Position numbers and translations under genes: made by a program. Shown here piece by piece: positions 16,410-27,043 of a stretch of 64,000 bases of DNA. Below the pieces are notes generated by a model that saw only the letters and a list, made by a program, of their open reading frames with translations, had not been told where the DNA came from and ran no database searches. Source of the DNA: Rosettibacter firmus. GTDB taxonomy: Bacteria; Bacteroidota; Ignavibacteria; Ignavibacteriales; Melioribacteraceae. Each line of letters opens with the position of its first letter. The stretch's first letter is position 1. Where the stretch lies: assembly GCF_036860695.1 (NCBI RefSeq), contig NZ_JAYKGJ010000001.1:496001-560000 (forward strand), written 5' to 3'.

Positions 16410-18437
16410 ATGAAATATGATAAACCAGAATATATAAGTTCACAAGAACAATTAACATATAATCATTCAACAAAAACACATAGAAAGAAAGTTGTTTTAG
16501 TTGGAAATCCAAATGTTGGTAAATCCTGTGTATTTAACTATATGAGTGGAATGTATGTAGATGTATCTAATTATCCTGGAACAACAATCTCAATTAATAA
16601 AAGTAATTATAAAGATAAAGAGATTTACGATACACCTGGCATATATGGAGTTTCATCTTTTAATGACGAAGAAAAAGTAGCAAAAGAAATAATCCTTTCA
16701 GCAGATATTATTTTAAATGTTGTTAATGCATTACATCTTGAAAGAGATCTTTTCCTTACACTTCAGTTAATTGATATGGGAAAAAAAGTCTCTGTACTTC
16801 TAAATTTTTCTGATGAGTTGAAAAAAAGAAAAATCAAAATAAATACTAATCTGCTTTCCAAACTTCTTGGTGTCGAAGTAATTGAAACAGCAGCAGTATC
16901 AAAATATGGCTTTGATAAAATCGATTATGCAATTGAAAAAGCAAGAACAGGAAATCAACAGCTTGAGCTTTATCCATTATTACAACAGCTAATAGAAAAA
17001 TCAATACCACAAGACGAAGCCCTTTTAATCTTAGAAGGAGATGAAGATACTGCACAAAAATATAATATTAAAATCGATACACACGAATCACGAGAAAAAA
17101 TTTATATAAGTAGAAGAAATAGAGTTAATGATATAGTAGATCAGGTAGAATATGAAGATTCAAAAAAGGGAGAGATATTCAGTCATTTAGGAAGATTATC
17201 ACTTAATCCTAAAACTGGCATTCCAATCCTGGCTGTAATGCTTTTTCTTGTTTACTTATTTATTGGAGATTTTATATCGCAAAGAGTTGTGAATTTTACT
17301 GAAAATACGCTTGGTAAACGATATTTCGAATATAATTTAAAATCTTTTATAGCTGATTATTCTAATTGTAAAATCACTGTAGATATCCTAAACAATAACG
17401 GAGAAAAAATAAATACAAAGAGTTTTTACTTCCCTGAAGGTATGCACAAAAATTATGTATTACGAAATGAATTTAAAAATTTATCAAACTCTACTAATAC
17501 GGAAACAAATTTCCATTTCTATAATCCTGTCTTAAGATTATTATTTGGTGAATTTGGTATTATCACAATGACTACAACTTATCTGCTCTTTCTTCTTTTA
17601 CCTCTGGTTATTGGATTCTACTTTGTTATGGCATTTCTGGAAGATAGTGGTTATTTACCAAGATTAGCAACAATGCTCGATAGAACATTTAATAAAATTG
17701 GATTGAATGGGAAAGCAGTAATTCCAATTATACTTGGATTTGGTTGCATTACAATGGCAAATATAACAACAAGATTACTTGGAAGTGAAAGAGAAAAATC
17801 AATAGTAACTGCGATACTTCAATTCGTTATTCCCTGTTCAGCTCAGTTAGCAGTAATTACTGTATTATTAAGCGGTGCTGGTATTACACCACTTCTAATT
17901 TATGTATCTGTTATTGGAACTGTTTTAATATTACTTTCAACTATTCTAAATAAATTAATACCAGGTGAAAGCTCCCCACTTTTAATTGACTTGCCCATGA
18001 TGAGATTTCCAAGACTTAGTAATGTTTTCAAAAAAACTTTTTATCGTAGTTATGGTTTTATGAAAGAAGCAGGATTCTGGTTTTTTGTTGGGGCACTTGG
18101 AATAGGCTTAATGGAAATTACTGGTTTATTAACTGTATGGCAAAATTTATTAGCACCACTTACAGTTTATTGGTTGAAACTTCCAAAAGAAGCTGCTAAT
18201 GCTTTTGTAATGGGAATGGTTAGAAGAGATTTTGGTGCAGCTGGACTTTTTGATCTAAATTTAAATGCCATGCAGATTACAGTAGCAATAATTACTATAA
18301 CTTTATTTGTACCTTGCATTGCATCGTTTGTTGTTATGTTAAAAGAAAGGGGATGGAAAGAAGGTCTTTCAATATGGATTGGAACATGGATCAGTGCATT
18401 TCTAATTGGTGGAATAATAGCACAAATAATTGTATAA
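16410..18437 (+). CDS. feoB: Ferrous iron transport protein B
   Basis: 675-residue Fe(II) transporter with an N-terminal G domain: G1 GNPNVGKS (32-39), G3 DTPG (74-77) and G4 NFSD (132-135). A helical linker and the membrane part with two Gate domains follow. The conserved membrane cysteines appear in GFGCITM and VIPCSAQ. Residues of about 295-370, between the first and second membrane helices, form an extra polar loop. The GFGCITM version differs from the GxGCNVPA motif of E. coli FeoB and is like short FeoB variants of anaerobes. It imports ferrous iron under Fur control. Confidence 0.93.
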   Translation: MKYDKPEYISSQEQLTYNHSTKTHRKKVVLVGNPNVGKSCVFNYMSGMYVDVSNYPGTTISINKSNYKDKEIYDTPGIYGVSSFNDEEKVAKEIILSADIILNVVNALHLERDLFLTLQLIDMGKKVSVLLNFSDELKKRKIKINTNLLSKLLGVEVIETAAVSKYGFDKIDYAIEKARTGNQQLELYPLLQQLIEKSIPQDEALLILEGDEDTAQKYNIKIDTHESREKIYISRRNRVNDIVDQVEYEDSKKGEIFSHLGRLSLNPKTGIPILAVMLFLVYLFIGDFISQRVVNFTENTLGKRYFEYNLKSFIADYSNCKITVDILNNNGEKINTKSFYFPEGMHKNYVLRNEFKNLSNSTNTETNFHFYNPVLRLLFGEFGIITMTTTYLLFLLLPLVIGFYFVMAFLEDSGYLPRLATMLDRTFNKIGLNGKAVIPIILGFGCITMANITTRLLGSEREKSIVTAILQFVIPCSAQLAVITVLLSGAGITPLLIYVSVIGTVLILLSTILNKLIPGESSPLLIDLPMMRFPRLSNVFKKTFYRSYGFMKEAGFWFFVGALGIGLMEITGLLTVWQNLLAPLTVYWLKLPKEAANAFVMGMVRRDFGAAGLFDLNLNAMQITVAIITITLFVPCIASFVVMLKERGWKEGLSIWIGTWISAFLIGGIIAQIIV

Positions 18438-18443
18438 ATCATT

Positions 18444-19163
18444 ATGACTCAAACTAATTTGCATAAATATCCCCTCGTCTGGCGAAAAGATGATTTCTTT
18501 ATAAAAATTTATAGTTCAATTCCTAATGTATCTACAGGCATTTTGCTTACTACAAGCAAAACTACTTTTATTATTGATCCCGGGGATGGAATTCTAAGAG
18601 ATCTAAATCAAGATGTAGGGGCAGAAACTATATTAAGAGTTTCGGATATATTCATAAGTCATGGTCACCATGATCACGTTGGTGGTGTATGGTCACTTTT
18701 AACATATTTATCTGTTTTAAGAAGAAGACAACCTCTTTCAATTTATTATCCTAAAGGTTGTATTGAAATTGAAAGTATTTATAAAGCATTCCTGAAAGTT
18801 TATAAAAAAGAACTTTCATACGAAATAATTCTAAAACCTATTAATGACGAAAAATTATTTACACGACACTCAGTAAAAATCAAACCATTCAAAGTTAACC
18901 ATAGAGAAATTAGTCCAGATGGAAAATATGTAAGTGTTCCTTCACTCGGTTTTAAATTTTTCTATGATTCTAAATCAATTTGTTATGGTGGCGATACTGC
19001 ATTTTGTGAAAATCTTGTAAAAATGGCTAAAGGATCAGATTTAGCAATAATAGAAGCAGGAGCTCACGATGAATCTACAACCGAACTCCATATGACAATT
19101 GAACAGGCTTCTACAATTGGAAAAACTGCAAAAGAATATTTTTTAGTTCATGTACCCCAATAA
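18444..19163 (+). CDS. Metallo-beta-lactamase-fold hydrolase (RNase Z-like)
   Basis: 239 residues with the zinc motif SHGHHDHVGG (HxHxDH), a second-site YGGDTAF aspartate and a late HMTIEQA histidine, a complete MBL metal set. The layout with a long middle segment recalls ribonuclease Z-like and ComA2-like hydrolases. No signal peptide, so cytoplasmic. It starts 6 nt after feoB and is probably co-transcribed. Substrate is unknown. Confidence 0.75.
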   Translation: MTQTNLHKYPLVWRKDDFFIKIYSSIPNVSTGILLTTSKTTFIIDPGDGILRDLNQDVGAETILRVSDIFISHGHHDHVGGVWSLLTYLSVLRRRQPLSIYYPKGCIEIESIYKAFLKVYKKELSYEIILKPINDEKLFTRHSVKIKPFKVNHREISPDGKYVSVPSLGFKFFYDSKSICYGGDTAFCENLVKMAKGSDLAIIEAGAHDESTTELHMTIEQASTIGKTAKEYFLVHVPQ

Positions 19164-19190
19164 TTTTTTTATAAATCTTAGAAAAACGAT

Positions 19191-20987
19191 ATGAAAAAAT
19201 TTTCATTCCTATTTTTAACATTTATTCTTTCCGCATCTCTTTTAGCACAAAAGAATTGGCTCAATTCAGAAATATCTCCTGAAGATATTAAAGCACACTT
19301 ATTTTACTTAGCTTCTGATGAAATGAAAGGAAGATTTTCAGGAACTAAAGAAGAAAAGAAGGCTGGCAATTATATAAAAGAGCAATTTTCTACTTATGGA
19401 TTAAAGCCTTTATTCAAAAACTCCTATTTCCAGGAATTTCAATTTATAGAAAAAATTGAATTAACAAAAAACAACAATGTTACAATTAAAATAAAGAATA
19501 AAGAAATTAAGTTAATTCCAAAAAAAGATTTTATAACAGCACCTTTTTCCGGGAAAGCCAAGAAAGAATCAAATCTTGTATTTGCAGGCTATGGTATATC
19601 TGCTCCAAAATTAAATTATAATGATTACGAAGGACTGGATGTAAAAAATAAAATTGTTCTTATTATGCGTGGACATCCTGAGCATGATAGCAGTCAATCT
19701 GAATTTGATAATTATTCTTCACTTAGATATAAAGCTTTAACTGCCAAAGAAAATGGTGCAATAGGAGTAATATTTGTTAATGGAATTTTATCTGAAAAAG
19801 AAGATAATTTCATTAAACTTCAATATGATGGTGCACCAGCTATAAAAGATTTCCCTGTTATTCAAATCAAAAGAGATATTATAAACAATATTCTGGAAAG
19901 AGAAGGTTTTGAATTTCAAAAAATTCAGGAACAAATAGATAAACAAAAAATACCTAATTCATTTGAGTTGAGTAACATAAAAATATCATTAAGTACAGAG
20001 ATTAAAGAAATAGAAAATACTGCAAGAAATGTAGCAGGTTATTTAGAAGGGAATGATTCATTATTAAAGAATGAATATATTGTAATAGGTGCTCATTATG
20101 ACCATCTGGGAATTGATCAACTACTTTCTTCATCACTTTACAAAGGTAAAGATAAACAAATTCACAATGGAGCTGATGACAATGCTTCTGGAACAAGTGG
20201 TTTACTTGAACTTGCAGAAAAATTTTGCTCACAGAAAGAACATTTGAAAAGAAGTATAATATTTATTGCATTCTCTGGAGAAGAATTAGGAATTCTTGGT
20301 TCTACATACTTCACAAATAATTTACCCATACCAAAAGAAAATATAATTGCAATGTTGAATATGGATATGATTGGGAGATTAGATTCAATAAAAAAACTTA
20401 CTATTATTGGAGCTGGAACATCTTCAATCTGGAAAGAGTTGCTAAAAAAATATAACAAATATGGTTTTGAATTATCTCTCAGCGATGCAGGTTCTGGTGG
20501 TAGTGATCATCAAGCATTTTTAAATAAAAATATTCCTGTTCTATTCTTCTTTACTGGAATACATTCGGACTATCACAAACCCAGCGATGACCCAGATAAA
20601 ATTAATTATGAAGGGGAAGCAGAAATTCTAAAATTTGTATTTGACATAGCAAACGAAATTCAATCCAGTGAAATTAAACCTGACTTTGTAAAAGTTGAAC
20701 AACTTAATCGCAACACTGCTCGTTCAAGAGTAACAGTAGGTACGATTCCAGAATTTGGTTATAACGGAGAAGGTTATAAAATTTCTGGCGTTACCGAAGG
20801 TGGACCTGCTGAAAAAGCTGGCTTAAAAGGTGGTGATATAATAATTAAATTTGGTTCGAAAAAGATTAATAACATTTATGATTTTATGTATGCATTATCA
20901 AGTTATAAAGCTGGTGATATAGTTGAGATTACTGTTTTAAGAGACGGCAATGAATTAATGTTTAATGTAGAGTTAATTGAAAAGTAA
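19191..20987 (+). CDS. Exported M28-family zinc aminopeptidase with PA and PDZ domains
   Basis: 598 residues: a signal peptide (about 1-20, ending LLAQ), an inserted PA-like domain (about 120-250), and the M28 catalytic core with zinc and catalytic residues in GAHYDHLG (H302), HNGADDNASG (D329), SGEELG (E364/E365), NMDMIGR (D392) and HSDYHKPSDD (H462). A C-terminal PDZ domain (about 512-597: EGGPAEKAGLKGGDIIIKFG) follows. It likely trims peptides in the periplasm or outside the cell. It ends the plus-strand run that begins with fur, 27 nt after the MBL gene. Confidence 0.9.
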   Translation: MKKFSFLFLTFILSASLLAQKNWLNSEISPEDIKAHLFYLASDEMKGRFSGTKEEKKAGNYIKEQFSTYGLKPLFKNSYFQEFQFIEKIELTKNNNVTIKIKNKEIKLIPKKDFITAPFSGKAKKESNLVFAGYGISAPKLNYNDYEGLDVKNKIVLIMRGHPEHDSSQSEFDNYSSLRYKALTAKENGAIGVIFVNGILSEKEDNFIKLQYDGAPAIKDFPVIQIKRDIINNILEREGFEFQKIQEQIDKQKIPNSFELSNIKISLSTEIKEIENTARNVAGYLEGNDSLLKNEYIVIGAHYDHLGIDQLLSSSLYKGKDKQIHNGADDNASGTSGLLELAEKFCSQKEHLKRSIIFIAFSGEELGILGSTYFTNNLPIPKENIIAMLNMDMIGRLDSIKKLTIIGAGTSSIWKELLKKYNKYGFELSLSDAGSGGSDHQAFLNKNIPVLFFFTGIHSDYHKPSDDPDKINYEGEAEILKFVFDIANEIQSSEIKPDFVKVEQLNRNTARSRVTVGTIPEFGYNGEGYKISGVTEGGPAEKAGLKGGDIIIKFGSKKINNIYDFMYALSSYKAGDIVEITVLRDGNELMFNVELIEK

Positions 20988-21034
20988 ACATACCTCGAAA
21001 GAAAAGTTTTAAATTTCTCCTTCAAGGTATGTTT
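20984..21034. terminator. Hairpin between convergent genes, probable terminator
   Basis: TAAACATACCT (20984-20994) is the exact reverse complement of AGGTATGTTTA (21024-21034), with GAA/TTC continuing inside the stem. It lies directly after the M28 peptidase stop and before the 3' end of the chemoreceptor gene. The following T-runs are poor, so termination efficiency is uncertain, but location and 11-bp perfect arms support a role in ending both transcripts. Confidence 0.55.
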
Positions 21035-21041
21035 ACAATAT

Positions 21042-23294
21042 TTATACATTTAAACTCTCAAGCATAAAAGCTCTTTTTGTAGAAGTTAATAAATTCTCAC
21101 CAATATTAAATCTATTAAATAATTCTTCTAAGTGATTTGTCAATTGTGCAAGATTATTAGCAGCACTGGCTATTTGTCCTGTACTTGTAGTACTCTGTTC
21201 AGAAACACTGGCAATGTTTTCTATATTTTTACTTATTTCATCCGCAGCTATTGATTGTTGTTGACTTGCTGCAACAATATTATCAATTAATTCAGAAACA
21301 TTTTTAGCTGACTTATAAATTTCTTGCAATACAGTATCAATTTCTTCTGTTAATTTCATTCCATCATAAACAGAAGATTTAGCATTCGACATCGATTTAT
21401 CTGCTTCTTTAACTTCGGATTGAATTGATTTAATTGTCTCTGCAATTTCTTTAGTAGCTTTAGTAGTTCTTTCGGCAAGTTTTCTTACTTCATCTGCAAC
21501 AACTGCAAAACCACGACCCTGCTCACCGGCTCTTGCAGCTTCAATTGCAGCATTTAATGCAAGAAGATTTGTTTGATTTGCTATATCATCTATTACTTTA
21601 GTTATTTCCCCAATCTGATCTGTTTTATTTGCAAGTGATGCAATGATATCGGCAGCTTCCTGAGAAGCATTTACTATCTTATTCATTCCTTCTTTAGTAT
21701 TTTGTGTTTTTTCAGTTCCTTCTTTTGCAGCCTGACTGGATTTTTGCGACATTTGAGCAACTTCAGTTATATTTTTTGACATTTCTATTATTGCTTTTGT
21801 CATATGCTCAATTGAACGAGATATTTCATTGACCTGTAAATTTTGTTCCTGTGCTCCTGCTGCCATTTCTTCTGATGATGATGATATTTGTTCTGCAGCA
21901 CTTGCTGTTGACTGGATTGCTTCTTTTACATTTCCCAAAGCATTTCTTAATTCAACTATCATTTTATTAATCTTCAATCCTAATTCATACAAAACATCAT
22001 CAGATTTTAATTCTAATTCCTGTGTAAAATCTCCATTAGCCAATCGTTCAATTATTTCTGCAATTGGTTTGATTTGCTCTCTTAAATATTCTTTATTTTT
22101 TTCCTCAATTTCTCTAAGATCAGTAAAGAATACAAAACTTCCATCAAATTCTTTTTTACTATTATAAATTGGTCCAGATTGAACTAAAACCGGAAATTCT
22201 TCACCTCTTCTATTTCTTAAAGAAATTTTCTCTCCTTTTAAGAATATACCTTCAATTGCTCTTCTACTAACTGAGTCCGTTCCAAAAACTTCTTTAACTT
22301 TCATTTTACCAATAATTTCTTCTGGTGTCTTTTCAAGACCTATTATATCACAGGCTGCTTGATTTATAAATCTAAGATTTAAATCTTTATCAACAATAAA
22401 GAATGCACCATTCACACCAATTTGAAAACTTGTTGCTCGTGCAATTTCATCCTGAATTTTATTAATCATTATTTCAAATGATTTATTTAAATCACCAATT
22501 TCATCCTTACGATCTTTATTACTAATCGTTATATCATAGTTGCCTTCTATTATTTTTTTTGCCTCTTTATCCAGAGTATTAATAGGTTCAACAATTGTTT
22601 TCTTTATAATTGGAATAAAAGAAAATACAATTACAGAAGAGATCAAAATGAATATTAATGTTCTTGACTTAGCAGTTGAGACTTCATTAAGTGTTGATTC
22701 TGTATAACTTTTTGCTCTTTCTTCATTTATTCTTACAAGTTCTTTTAGATTCATCTTTGCAATATCAAATCTTTCCAGTGCTTTTATGGATAAATTACTT
22801 GCTTCCTGACGTAATGCTAAAATTTCTGGACTATTTTCATCTACATTTTGAGATCTTAAATTATCAATCTTTTTTAAAGTATTAATAACAGATTCATGAG
22901 CATCTTTCCAAACATTCCAATCATTTACAAACTTCTGCCATATTTTTTGTTCTTCTTCAGATTTTTCTAAAGATTCATAAATTTTCCACGCATCTTCTGC
23001 TCTTTTAAATGCTGCTGGAATGGACTCATAAATCGACTTTCTTACAGTTTCATTTTTTAAGTCATAATTCAAAACTCCTCTTTCACCTGCTAACACCGAA
23101 GTTTCTGCTTGATAAAGTGTAATTAATGAATGTACACCCGGTAAGATATTATATCCCATATTATGAATAACTTTTTCTTCTCTGTTTAAATTCATATAGA
23201 CAAGGTAAGCATTAATCCCGGTTATTATAACAACAATAATAAACAGAATAATAATCTTATTAATAATTTTTAGATCATGAAACTTTTTAAGCAT
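21042..23294 (-). CDS. Methyl-accepting chemotaxis protein with PAS domain
   Basis: About 750 residues: a first membrane helix (about 9-32), a helical periplasmic sensor, a second helix (about 213-232), HAMP, a PAS domain ([27 protein letters not shown]), a second HAMP-like segment, and the MCP signalling domain with the conserved tip [21 protein letters not shown] place the start at ATG 23294 because GGAGG lies 5 nt upstream; the longer frame from 23327 would translate through that ribosome site. There is no CheR-tethering pentapeptide at the C-terminus. No chemotaxis kinase genes are nearby. Confidence 0.93.
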   Translation of the reverse strand: MLKKFHDLKIINKIIILFIIVVIITGINAYLVYMNLNREEKVIHNMGYNILPGVHSLITLYQAETSVLAGERGVLNYDLKNETVRKSIYESIPAAFKRAEDAWKIYESLEKSEEEQKIWQKFVNDWNVWKDAHESVINTLKKIDNLRSQNVDENSPEILALRQEASNLSIKALERFDIAKMNLKELVRINEERAKSYTESTLNEVSTAKSRTLIFILISSVIVFSFIPIIKKTIVEPINTLDKEAKKIIEGNYDITISNKDRKDEIGDLNKSFEIMINKIQDEIARATSFQIGVNGAFFIVDKDLNLRFINQAACDIIGLEKTPEEIIGKMKVKEVFGTDSVSRRAIEGIFLKGEKISLRNRRGEEFPVLVQSGPIYNSKKEFDGSFVFFTDLREIEEKNKEYLREQIKPIAEIIERLANGDFTQELELKSDDVLYELGLKINKMIVELRNALGNVKEAIQSTASAAEQISSSSEEMAAGAQEQNLQVNEISRSIEHMTKAIIEMSKNITEVAQMSQKSSQAAKEGTEKTQNTKEGMNKIVNASQEAADIIASLANKTDQIGEITKVIDDIANQTNLLALNAAIEAARAGEQGRGFAVVADEVRKLAERTTKATKEIAETIKSIQSEVKEADKSMSNAKSSVYDGMKLTEEIDTVLQEIYKSAKNVSELIDNIVAASQQQSIAADEISKNIENIASVSEQSTTSTGQIASAANNLAQLTNHLEELFNRFNIGENLLTSTKRAFMLESLNV

Positions 23295-23396
23295 TTTTCC
23301 TCCAATAATAAAAAACAGTAATTCCAAGTCTATTATCGAATTAGAAAAATATTTTTGAATGGAAATGTGAAAAATTTTTAATTAGGAAGTGAAAAT

Positions 23397-23951
23397 TTAA
23401 TCCCAGGGATTTCTTTTATACAAATTATTGAGAGGATGTAAATCTTTTCTACCATCAACAAAAACAGCAACCCACTCTGCTAATCTTTTTCCAAGTCTAC
23501 GACATGCTTCAATTTCCTTATCCTGTCTTGGTTCGCCAGCTTGAGTTACACCATAATGAGCAGTAAATTGTTTACCTGAATAATCTGTTACACCAAAGAC
23601 AAGAAATCCATAATTTATTAAAATATTTAATAGAGTTTGACATGTTAATTCTGCTCCTCCGCCCCATCCTCCTTGTGAGCTAAAAGCACATCCAATTTTT
23701 CCATCTAACTTTTGCCAATCTGGTAATAATGATTCCCAGAATTTTTTCATTTCAGCTGCAACAGTACCAAGATAAGTCGGTGAACCCAATGCCAGTCCAT
23801 CACACCAGAAAATATCATCACGATTAGCTTCGTTTACTGATTTAATACGCACTTCTGTATCAGGAACTTCCTTTGCACCTTCGCAGACATACTCTGCCAT
23901 CTTTTTTGTATGTCCTTCATTCGAATAATAGAGAATTAATACTTTCCCCAT
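23397..23951 (-). CDS. Flavodoxin/WrbA-like NAD(P)H:quinone oxidoreductase
   Basis: 184 residues with a flavodoxin fold: the phosphate loop YYSNEGHTKKMAEYV at 8-22, GSPTYLGTVAAEMKKF, and a GGWGGGAE loop as in WrbA-type enzymes. It would bind FMN and reduce quinones by two electrons. It follows nuoF by 13 nt in the nuo operon, which is unusual and suggests a link to NADH or quinone metabolism. A general flavodoxin is the alternative. Confidence 0.8.
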   Translation of the reverse strand: MGKVLILYYSNEGHTKKMAEYVCEGAKEVPDTEVRIKSVNEANRDDIFWCDGLALGSPTYLGTVAAEMKKFWESLLPDWQKLDGKIGCAFSSQGGWGGGAELTCQTLLNILINYGFLVFGVTDYSGKQFTAHYGVTQAGEPRQDKEIEACRRLGKRLAEWVAVFVDGRKDLHPLNNLYKRNPWD

Positions 23952-23964
23952 AATTATTCGTTTA

Positions 23965-25275
23965 TTAATTAAGTGGTAATTTAGTATTTCTTAATGAATG
24001 AACTTTATTTGGTATTGTAATTTTAATATCAGGTTTTACATATTTTTCAAATTCATCACGAAAGCGTTGAATCATAAATTTTACTGGCCAGGCTGCCGCA
24101 TCACCAAGAGCACAAATTGTATTTCCTTCAATATTATTTGCAACACTAATTAATAAATCCAGATCTTTTGAAGTGCCATTCCCTTCAGCAATTCTATGTA
24201 AAATTTTTTCCATCCATCCAGTCCCTTCGCGACAAGGAGTACATTGGCCACAACTTTCATGATGATAAAAACGAGTAATTCTTAATAACACTTTTAATAA
24301 ATTAGTATCTTCATCCATAACAATAACTCCAGCAGTACCAATTGCTGAACCTGCTTGTTTAAGTGATTCAGCATCCATTCTTACACCTTCGAGCTGATCG
24401 CCTCTTAATGGTGGCATCGAAGTTCCACCGGGAATTACACATTTTATTTTTTTATTTCCTGGAATTCCACCAGCATAGTTATAAATTAAATCTGTTAATA
24501 AAATACCAGTTGGTAATTCATAAACTCCAGGTTTATTTACATGACCACTCACACCATATAAAAGTGTACCTGGATGTTTTGGTTCACCAATTTTTGAGAA
24601 CCATTCCCATCCTTTTAAGATAATTGGAGGAACATTAGTTATAGTTTCAACATTATTAATTGTAGTTGGACAACCCCACAGACCACGTTGTGCAGGAAAT
24701 GGCGGTTTAACTCTTGGATATCCTCTCAATCCTTCTATTGAATTCATCAGAGCTGATTCTTCTCCACAAATATAAGCCCCAGCTCCTTTATGAATATAAA
24801 GATTGCAATAAAAATCTGTATTAAAAGTTTCTTTCATTCGTTCGCCAAGAAAACCTTTTTCATAAGCGGTATCAATTGCCTTTTGCATTAATTTAATCCA
24901 CTTATGATATTCACCTCTAATGTATAGATAAGCAGTTTGTGCACCGATAGCATAGCAAGTAATAATAATTCCTTCAATTAATTGAAATGGATTATATTCA
25001 AAAATTTGTCTATCCTTAAATGAGCCCGGTTCGCTTTCATCCCCATTTATACAGAGGTATTTTGGTTTATCTGTAGTCCTGGGCATAAAACTCCATTTCA
25101 AACCCGTTAAAAATGCAGCACCACCTCTACCACGCAAACCAGATTTTTTAACCTGATCAATAATATCTTCAGGTGTTTGAGAAAAAGCTTTCTTTGCGGC
25201 TTCGAAACCACCATTTGACAAATAAACTTCAATATGATTCAGGTTTGGTATATCAGGTAATACTATTCTTTCCAT
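23965..25275 (-). CDS. nuoF: NADH-quinone oxidoreductase subunit F (NADH/FMN-binding)
   Basis: 436 residues. Nucleotide-binding glycine loop RGRGGAAF (48-55), GDESEPGSFKDR, and the N3 [4Fe-4S] ligands C342, C345, C348 (SCGQCTPC) and C388 (NTICALGD). NuoF oxidises NADH and passes electrons through FMN to the iron-sulfur chain. It lies 3 nt after nuoE. NuoG, the normal next gene, is replaced here by a flavodoxin-like gene. Confidence 0.96.
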   Translation of the reverse strand: MERIVLPDIPNLNHIEVYLSNGGFEAAKKAFSQTPEDIIDQVKKSGLRGRGGAAFLTGLKWSFMPRTTDKPKYLCINGDESEPGSFKDRQIFEYNPFQLIEGIIITCYAIGAQTAYLYIRGEYHKWIKLMQKAIDTAYEKGFLGERMKETFNTDFYCNLYIHKGAGAYICGEESALMNSIEGLRGYPRVKPPFPAQRGLWGCPTTINNVETITNVPPIILKGWEWFSKIGEPKHPGTLLYGVSGHVNKPGVYELPTGILLTDLIYNYAGGIPGNKKIKCVIPGGTSMPPLRGDQLEGVRMDAESLKQAGSAIGTAGVIVMDEDTNLLKVLLRITRFYHHESCGQCTPCREGTGWMEKILHRIAEGNGTSKDLDLLISVANNIEGNTICALGDAAAWPVKFMIQRFRDEFEKYVKPDIKITIPNKVHSLRNTKLPLN

Positions 25276-25278
25276 TTA

Positions 25279-25761
25279 TTACTCATTATTTAAAAGTGAA
25301 TTTAATATCTCTTCGACTTTTTCTAATGTAAGATTTTCATAATAATCTTCATTAATTGCAATCATAGGAGCATAACCACAAGCACCCATGCATTCAACTT
25401 CCTCGATTGAAAATTTTCCATCAGGGGTTACTTCCATATTATATATTCCAAGTTTATTTCTAATTAAATCCCATATATCATACGCACCACGTAACATACA
25501 TGAAACATTTGTACAAACTTGAATGTGATACTTACCTACTGGTTTTGTATGATACATAGTATAAAAAGTAACAACACTCAGAATATCTACTTTATCAATT
25601 CCAAGTACTTCAGCAATTTCATCAATTACTTCATTTGATATATAACCATTTTGTTCCTGAGCTATATAAAGTGTTGGCATTACAGCAGCTAATGAAGTAG
25701 GATATTTTTTTCGTGCTTCTTCAATTTTTTTTAGATTTTCTTCTGTAAACTTAAAACTCAT
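25279..25761 (-). CDS. nuoE: NADH-quinone oxidoreductase subunit E
   Basis: 160-residue thioredoxin-like [2Fe-2S] subunit with ligands C83, C88 (VCTNVSC), C124 and C128 (ECMGACGYAP). It forms the NADH dehydrogenase module with NuoF. It lies 29 nt after nuoD. Length and cysteine spacing are normal. Confidence 0.96.
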   Translation of the reverse strand: MSFKFTEENLKKIEEARKKYPTSLAAVMPTLYIAQEQNGYISNEVIDEIAEVLGIDKVDILSVVTFYTMYHTKPVGKYHIQVCTNVSCMLRGAYDIWDLIRNKLGIYNMEVTPDGKFSIEEVECMGACGYAPMIAINEDYYENLTLEKVEEILNSLLNNE

Positions 25762-25790
25762 ACTACACTCTTTAATTACATTACAAAAAT

Positions 25791-27041
25791 TTATTTGTCT
25801 GCTTCTCCCATAACAGGATCTAAACTTCCGATGATGGCAATAACATCAGAAATCATTGCACCTTTACAAACGACAGGCAATGCCTGCAAATTGCAGAATG
25901 ATGGTGAACGTATTTTTAATTTCCAGGGATAGCCTGTTCCATTGCTTACAATATAAAAACCCAATTCACCTTTTGGATTTTCTGCTGAGAAAAACACATC
26001 ACCTTCAGGAGGATTAATGCCATAATTAATCAACATAAAATCGTGAATTAATTCTTCCATTTTAGTATAAATTTCAGTTTTATGTGGAAGTACATGTTTT
26101 GGAACATTTGCAAGGACTTCTCCCCCAGGCATTTTATCAAGAATCTGGTATAAAATTTTTACACTTTCTCTTACCTCTTCACCTCTCTGATAATATCGAG
26201 CAAGACAATCTCCTTCTGATTGAGTAGGAATATTAAAATCAATTTCATCATAAAATAAATATGGTTTTGCTCTACGAACATCGTACTCGACACCAGATGC
26301 ACGTAGATTTGGTCCAGTTATTCCAAGTTTAATAGCATCTTCTTTTGGAAGAATACCAATTCCATCTAATCGATTAATAAAAATTTTATTTCTTAGAAGT
26401 AGTTTATCCATTTCATCAAGAGCTGATTGATGTTGATCAAGAAAATCACGAACCATTTTCAGAGTAACATCATCTGCATCATTTGCAACACCACCAATTC
26501 TTGTATAGCTTGTAGTAAATCTTGCACCAGCCAGTCTATCGAAAATATTTTGAATTTTTTCTCGTTCCCGGAAAGTCCACATAACCATTGTAACAGCACC
26601 CACATCCATTGCATAAGTACCAATTGCTACCATGTGAGCAGCAATACGAGAAAGTTCAGCAACCATCATTCTAATATATTGTGCTCTTTTAGGAGCTTCT
26701 ATTCCAAGTAATTTTTCTACAGCTAAAACATAAGCCACATTATTACACATAGTAGCAGTATAATCAAGTCTATCTGTATGAGGTATATATTCAATATAGC
26801 TCATGTTTTCTGCCATCTTTTCATAACCACGATGTAGATAACCGAGTTCTGGAATAACACTTAAAACTGTTTCACCATCTAATCTTAATACTAATCTTAA
26901 AACTCCATGAGTTGCTGGATGTTGCGGCCCCATGTTTATCACCATCTCATTTTCTAATGCATCTTCGATGGTGATATTTTTATCTTCGAGCAATTTTTTT
27001 AATAATTTTTCGTCGGAGTAGACGTTCTTTTTATTTTCCAT
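25791..27041 (-). CDS. nuoD: NADH-quinone oxidoreductase subunit D
   Basis: 416-residue 49-kDa-type subunit (NMGPQHPATHGVLRL, YLHRGYEK, DRLDY near the quinone site, GSLDPVMGEADK at the C-terminus as in the family). With NuoB it forms the quinone pocket of complex I. It is separated from nuoC by 2 nt; NuoC and NuoD are separate proteins here, not a fusion. Confidence 0.97.
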   Translation of the reverse strand: MENKKNVYSDEKLLKKLLEDKNITIEDALENEMVINMGPQHPATHGVLRLVLRLDGETVLSVIPELGYLHRGYEKMAENMSYIEYIPHTDRLDYTATMCNNVAYVLAVEKLLGIEAPKRAQYIRMMVAELSRIAAHMVAIGTYAMDVGAVTMVMWTFREREKIQNIFDRLAGARFTTSYTRIGGVANDADDVTLKMVRDFLDQHQSALDEMDKLLLRNKIFINRLDGIGILPKEDAIKLGITGPNLRASGVEYDVRRAKPYLFYDEIDFNIPTQSEGDCLARYYQRGEEVRESVKILYQILDKMPGGEVLANVPKHVLPHKTEIYTKMEELIHDFMLINYGINPPEGDVFFSAENPKGELGFYIVSNGTGYPWKLKIRSPSFCNLQALPVVCKGAMISDVIAIIGSLDPVMGEADK

Positions 27042-27043
27042 AA

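Noticed and set aside
21829-22167. 112-codon plus-strand frame within the chemoreceptor region
   Set aside because: Antisense shadow of the MCP gene with Ser/Cys-rich low-complexity translation.
23295-23327. Upstream extension of the chemoreceptor gene
   Set aside because: The extension contains the GGAGG ribosome site of the downstream ATG, so it is leader and not coding.
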